A stretch of 33,365 nucleotides of DNA from a virus. The translations under genes and the position numbers were made by a program. The notes beneath the pieces are model-generated. The model had not been told where the DNA came from, did not search any database, and was given only the letters and a program-made list of their open reading frames with translations. Below are positions 30,892-33,365 of this stretch, in pieces. The stretch lies in the IMG/VR virus record IMGVR_UViG_3300034010_000639, positions 1-33,365 of that record; one strand, written 5' to 3'. Each line of letters starts with the position of its first letter. The first letter of the stretch is position 1.

Positions 30892-31617
30892 ATGTCAGAT
30901 AAAATGTGCCGTATGCTCCTCGCCATGGCCCGGACCAGCGAGGCTGAACGCCTTCTGCGACTGCTTTCTGAACGCGACCTGAGCCAGTCATGGCTGGCCA
31001 GGCGATTGGGCATCTCGCCCCAGCGGCTCAACCTGTACGTGAATGGCCAGCGGCAGCCGACTGACGATCGTTTCTGGGAAAAGGCTGAGGCCGTGATCAC
31101 TTCCGGAGCAACCGCCACCCCTGCCGCAAGCGCAAGCATCCTCGACCGCCCGCGCATCCCGGTCACCTTCGAGCCACAGCCGATGCGCTACGCTGGTGAG
31201 GTGCCGGCAGGGGACTGGGGAGATCCACTAGCGAGCGAGGACTTCATCGAGGTGGACCCTGCGCTGTTTCACTCCAAACGGTACGCCGCCAAGGTGGTAG
31301 GGCCGAGCTGCTACCCTGCCCTGCACCCTGGCGACCTCGTGATCTGGCATCACGACGAATCACCGCCCTACGGGATGCTGGTCCTGGCACAAAGAAAGGA
31401 GGACCATGCCTGCACGGTCAAGGTCCTCGATTGGGATGCTGAAGCGAATCAGCCAGTGTTGCGGCCGGTGAACCCGGACCATGAGCCCGCAGGCTCAGAA
31501 GGTGGGTGGGTGGCAATCGCGCGCTTGGTCGCAGTGATCAGGAAGATCGACGGCCTGGAGATGCGGTGGTATCTGCCCGAGGGAATCCGGCCGAGGCACT
31601 TGACGCTGCTCAGTTGA
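30892..31617 (+). CDS. CI/LexA-type prophage repressor (HTH + S24)
   Basis: A 241-residue repressor. Residues 14-70 form an HTH domain (LSERDLSQSWLARRLGISPQ, then RLNLYVNGQRQPTD). The C-terminal S24 domain has a likely self-cleavage site Ala101-Gly102 (RYAGEVPAG), the nucleophile Ser139 in VVGPSCYPALHPGD and Lys177 in CTVKVLDWD; the Ser-to-Lys distance of 38 agrees with LexA and UmuD. RecA-stimulated self-cleavage and SOS induction are therefore expected. ATG 30892 has AGAGGA nine bases upstream; the frame is open further upstream through the divergent gene, but without support. It represses the leftward early operon and probably controls itself. Confidence 0.88.
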   Translation: MSDKMCRMLLAMARTSEAERLLRLLSERDLSQSWLARRLGISPQRLNLYVNGQRQPTDDRFWEKAEAVITSGATATPAASASILDRPRIPVTFEPQPMRYAGEVPAGDWGDPLASEDFIEVDPALFHSKRYAAKVVGPSCYPALHPGDLVIWHHDESPPYGMLVLAQRKEDHACTVKVLDWDAEANQPVLRPVNPDHEPAGSEGGWVAIARLVAVIRKIDGLEMRWYLPEGIRPRHLTLLS

Positions 31618-31643
31618 CTTCATCTTAATCGCCTAAACTCCTC

Positions 31644-31666
31644 CCTTAGACAGTGACAGTCTTAGG
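31644..31666. terminator. Imperfect hairpin between convergent genes
   Basis: CCTTAGAC (31644-31651) and GTCTTAGG (31659-31666) can pair except for one T-T mismatch, with a 7-base loop. It lies in the 63-base gap between the repressor stop and the end of the SecB-like gene. A T-run follows only at some distance on the plus strand (TCTTT), so it is a weak, possibly two-way terminator. Confidence 0.35.
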
Positions 31667-31680
31667 TCGGCGTCTTTGTG

Positions 31681-32196
31681 CTACGAATGGGGCGCACCAT
31701 CTGCTGGGCCGCTTGAATCTTGAATGTGCAAGTCGACTTCATCGGTCGAATCTTCCACTTCAATGACCAGTGGCGGGATGATATGCGTTGGAAGCGTTGG
31801 GGCCATGATCTGAGCCCGAGAAGTAATTGATGCGCAGAGCTCACGAAAATATGGTCTGGTGAGAAGAGTCAGTTGTCGAATCTGGAACTCATCGATGAAC
31901 TCAGCGAGGACTTCAGCCTCGTCGACATTCCGCGGACGAACTACGACGCTGAACTCAGCCGAGACAAACAGGATCGCCTTCTCAGGATCGGAGGCTGAAT
32001 GGTATTGCGCGATGAACTGCTGGAACAGGTGGAATGAGTCACCTTTGGCCTCTGACCTGACTTGAGTATTGACTTCAGGCGTACCAGCAAAGGTCCACTC
32101 GACCGACTCGCTGAAGCAACTCGCCATCAAGTTTTTCAGCATGACGTTGGATATAGAGGCCTCGGAGAGAACCTTGTTGTACCGTGCTGGATCCAT
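31681..32196 (-). CDS. SecB-like chaperone
   Basis: A 171-residue protein near the usual SecB length (about 155). Several parts follow the SecB pattern: a first strand region with ISNVMLKNLMASCF, a central strand AILFVSAEFSVVVRP, then a helix AEVLAEFIDEFQIRQL, and the closing block LLTRPYFRELCASITSRAQI with LPTHIIPPLVIE, comparable with SecB's PYARE-x-x-S-x-L and the LPP-like end. SecB keeps clients unfolded; SecB-like genes beside antitoxins protect these from degradation. ATG 32196 follows a possible extended -10 (TGCCATAAT). It ends in TAG. The G+C content is lower than in the phage core. Confidence 0.7.
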   Translation of the reverse strand: MDPARYNKVLSEASISNVMLKNLMASCFSESVEWTFAGTPEVNTQVRSEAKGDSFHLFQQFIAQYHSASDPEKAILFVSAEFSVVVRPRNVDEAEVLAEFIDEFQIRQLTLLTRPYFRELCASITSRAQIMAPTLPTHIIPPLVIEVEDSTDEVDLHIQDSSGPADGAPHS

Positions 32197-32536
32197 TCCG
32201 TGGTCTTATTATGGCAGAAGCCCGATCCGAAGATCGGGCTTCTGCTTTGCGTGAACCAGTGGTTTGCTTCGCTCCTTTGTCAGGAGGCGGCAAGCAACCG
32301 TACTGGTCTATCCATGAAGAAATGAATGAGCCCGTCATTTCCTCCAAGTCGGCCAGCGCTTCTTCGACCGAGGAGCCATATGCTCGCAACCCACATTTTC
32401 CGAACGCTGGAGCGTATGCCACGTATGGCGCGGTTGATCCGACCAGCGACCCCTCACCCGTAACGATCTGGTACGGAAGGGCTGCCAGCGCGGGGAACGA
32501 GCTGCGATCCATCTCAACCAATTGTCGGCTGCACAT
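32075..32536 (-). CDS. HicB-like antitoxin with C-terminal extension
   Basis: A 153-residue protein. Residues about 36-88 fit the HicB partial RNase H fold: PYVAYAPAFGKCGLRAYGSS, VEEALADLEEMTGSFISSWI and DQYGCLPPPDK (the GxTxEEA and G-x-x-x-P pattern). About 65 residues follow, basic at first and ending DLCWYA, and overlap the SecB-like gene by 122 bases in another frame. There is no HTH or ribbon-helix-helix seen. ATG 32536 has AAGGAAG five bases upstream. A perfect hairpin lies inside the extension's code. The extension may be a chaperone-dependence tail, or a readthrough into DNA that once was a terminator. Confidence 0.65.
   Translation of the reverse strand: MCSRQLVEMDRSSFPALAALPYQIVTGEGSLVGSTAPYVAYAPAFGKCGLRAYGSSVEEALADLEEMTGSFISSWIDQYGCLPPPDKGAKQTTGSRKAEARSSDRASAIIRPRNGSSTVQQGSLRGLYIQRHAEKLDGELLQRVGRVDLCWYA
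32214..32245. repeat. Perfect 14-base-pair hairpin, tetraloop
   Basis: Arms GCAGAAGCCCGATC (32214-32227) and its exact complement (32232-32245) enclose CGAA on the plus strand, which reads C(UUCG)G on the minus RNA, a very stable tetraloop. It lies within the HicB-like frame and 18 bases before the SecB-like ATG. It looks like a terminator stem, but the T-run is short (TTT) on the plus side and absent on the minus side. It may act as attenuator between the two genes. Confidence 0.75.
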
Positions 32537-32589
32537 ACAAACTTCCTTACTCCGAAACTAGTAACATACCTGCGCGAAAGGGCCTTTAG

Positions 32590-32940
32590 CTAGTCCGACC
32601 CATACTCAATGCAGGCTGTGATGTACTTGACGACGTCGTCGACGTAGTGTTCCTTGACCCAATTCCCATTCTTGATCACTACTGAGATTTCGCGCCCAAC
32701 ACCTAACGCCCATTTGACCTCCGGGCCGACATCCCAGTCGTCCGGGTTTTTGATGCCGTATTTATCGAAATTATTCAAAATCTTATATATATGGCTGCCC
32801 TTGCTTGGGATGCGCACATCTTTGGCGATGGCAGGGTGAGTGAGCAAGGTCTCCATTTCAACCCTAGAAATTCCGGTACACTTTTTTCCGCGCAACTTCA
32901 AATAGAGGTCATGCGCCGCGCCTTTGTAACCTCCACCCAT
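32590..32940 (-). CDS. Unknown 116-residue protein upstream of HicB-like gene
   Basis: A small protein from ATG 32940 to TAG 32592-32590, 53 bases before the HicB-like start. The DNA is A+T-richer than the phage core. Visible parts are an N-terminal Gly/Lys stretch (MGGGYKGAAHDLYLKLRGKK), an ME-x-LLTHPAIA helix, IPSKGSHIYKIL, a strand block VKWALGVGREISVVIKNG, and a final helix WVKEHYVDDVVKYITACIEYG. It stands where a toxin gene would be in a hicA-hicB order, and KGSH recalls the HicA catalytic-His stretch, but the rest is not HicA-like. Toxin function is only a hypothesis. Confidence 0.6.
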   Translation of the reverse strand: MGGGYKGAAHDLYLKLRGKKCTGISRVEMETLLTHPAIAKDVRIPSKGSHIYKILNNFDKYGIKNPDDWDVGPEVKWALGVGREISVVIKNGNWVKEHYVDDVVKYITACIEYGSD

Positions 32941-33118
32941 CTTTCAGCAGATGGTACCCGGGGGAACTCAGCCTATCTCCCGCAGAATCTAGCCTGCCTG
33001 CCAAGCTGAAATGAGGCCCTCACACCTGTCCGGGCTTGGCTTGAGGCCCCGGCACTTGACCTCTCCGCTCTAGACCACCAAGGGCCTGCACGACTCGCCT
33101 CTCCTGGAGGGAGGTTCG

Positions 33119-33147
33119 GCCCCTCTACGGAGGGGCTTCTTGCTTTT
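33119..33147 (+). terminator. Plus-strand intrinsic terminator, source unknown
   Basis: GCCCCTC (33119-33125) and GAGGGGC (33130-33136) form a perfect 7-pair stem with a TACG loop, followed by TTCTTGCTTTT. The orientation suits a plus-strand transcript, yet no plus-strand gene lies in 32941-33118. That stretch is G+C-rich and has further short complementary parts (for example CCGGG at about 33028 and CCCGG about 33047), so a small structured RNA is possible. Confidence 0.55.
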
Positions 33148-33149
33148 GG

Positions 33150-33365
33150 TTAGAAGCCGTCCGTGCTGGGCGGCGAAGGTTCATACCCCTGTCGGCGCTC
33201 CTCATCATGCAAAGCGCGGTCTGCGCGGCCAAGCACATTGCACACCTCCATGTACTGATCGCGCCACTTCCTGTCCGCCTCCATCGCTGATAATGAGCAC
33301 ATGCTTAGGGTGCGCAGCCGCACTCTCTCAGGATCACCCTGAAGAAGCCATTGGCGCTCACTGTC
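33150..33365 (-). CDS. Partial protein, C-terminal end only
   Basis: A minus-strand frame open from the right edge to TAA 33152-33150, giving 71 residues with no need for a start inside the window. It reads RQWLLQGDPERVRLRTLSM, then MEADRKWRDQYMEVCNVLG, RADRALHDEERRQGYEPS and ends STDGF. It is charged and helical with a Pro/Ser-rich tail and looks like a real coding end by composition. Unknown family; probably another leftward early or accessory phage gene. Its 3' end is two dozen bases from the plus-strand terminator. Confidence 0.6.
   Translation of the reverse strand, partial: DSERQWLLQGDPERVRLRTLSMCSLSAMEADRKWRDQYMEVCNVLGRADRALHDEERRQGYEPSPPSTDGF

Larger units (their letters stand above)
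30837..30892. repeat. Direct repeat GATTTRTCAACA flanking the control region
   Basis: GATTTATCAACA (30837-30848) and GATTTGTCAACA (30881-30892) are 12-base direct repeats 44 bases apart, differing at one base. The first overlaps the first codons of the leftward HTH gene and the second overlaps the repressor start codon. They contain TRTCAACA copies 3 and 4 (30841-30848, 30885-30892). They may be binding sites for one regulator at both ends of the divergent region. Confidence 0.55.

Noticed and set aside
32557-32562. ACTAGT upstream of the HicB-like gene as a second repressor operator
   Set aside because: Only the six-base core is shared with the 30866-30881 palindrome; the flanks do not match symmetrically, and several ACTAGT are expected by chance.
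32975-33095. tRNA-like stretch on the minus strand (GGCCCTT paired with GAGGGCC, plus a GGTCTAGAGCGG block)
   Set aside because: A seven-pair acceptor-like stem can be drawn, but there is no T-arm with a TTC-R-A loop at the right distance, no regular D-arm and no CCA-ready end, so I do not call a tRNA.
33095-33136. Plus-strand GGTTCGGCC as a tRNA T-arm
   Set aside because: The loop lacks the conserved A after TTCG and no matching 5' acceptor arm is found; the same bases make a better terminator stem.
1-33365. CRISPR array, insertion sequence or rRNA
   Set aside because: No regularly spaced repeats, transposase motifs, terminal inverted repeats or rRNA-like stretches were found on either strand by reading.

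Overview
The window is most of a temperate, tailed (siphovirus-type) phage or prophage genome with high G+C. Nearly all genes lie on the minus strand in one tightly packed block, so the phage reads from right to left. Many neighbours overlap by 1 to 4 bases (TGATG, ATGA, GTGA, TTGA junctions), which points to translational coupling. The host cannot be named from sequence. The high G+C content, frequent GTG/TTG starts with GGAGG-type ribosome sites and the gene families suggest a Gram-negative, perhaps Pseudomonadota-like, host; this is inference. No integrase, attachment site or tRNA gene was recognised, so the ends of the element lie outside the window or are not visible.

Layout, from the left edge: a more A+T-rich plus-strand gene, cut by the edge, with a C-terminal membrane segment (3-527); tail tip, fibre and tape-measure genes (544-10413); tail-assembly chaperone with a programmed -1 frameshift (10410-11176); tail tube, terminator and head-tail connector genes (11173-13233); a small Cys-containing gene and a strong terminator (13264-13660); head genes: small head proteins, HK97-fold capsid, scaffold, MuF-like protein, portal (13690-18370); terminase large and small subunits (18401-20276). 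A mixed-strand stretch of very small genes (20.6-21.7 kb) precedes the lysis pair, holin and amidase (21776-22818). Next come a ParB-methyltransferase fusion, a sigma-like factor, replication proteins, a DUF3850 protein, a RusA-like resolvase, a ParB-like protein, a metallopeptidase and small early proteins (22831-30853). A CI/LexA-type repressor reads the other way (30892-31617), with a 38-base divergent control region that holds a near-perfect palindrome.

To the right of the repressor is a lower-G+C accessory segment on the minus strand: an unknown 116-residue protein, a HicB-like antitoxin with a long C-terminal extension, and a SecB-like chaperone. The order resembles a toxin-antitoxin-chaperone cassette. 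The C-terminal end of a further minus-strand gene runs off the right edge.

The genes work together as expected for a temperate phage: the repressor controls leftward early transcription into replication and modification genes; the sigma-like factor may act on later genes; lysis, packaging, head and tail modules follow. The main anomaly is an in-frame amber codon in the large terminase gene. It removes the conserved C-terminal segment that should carry the third catalytic acidic residue of the nuclease, so this copy may be packaging-defective or may depend on suppression or readthrough.
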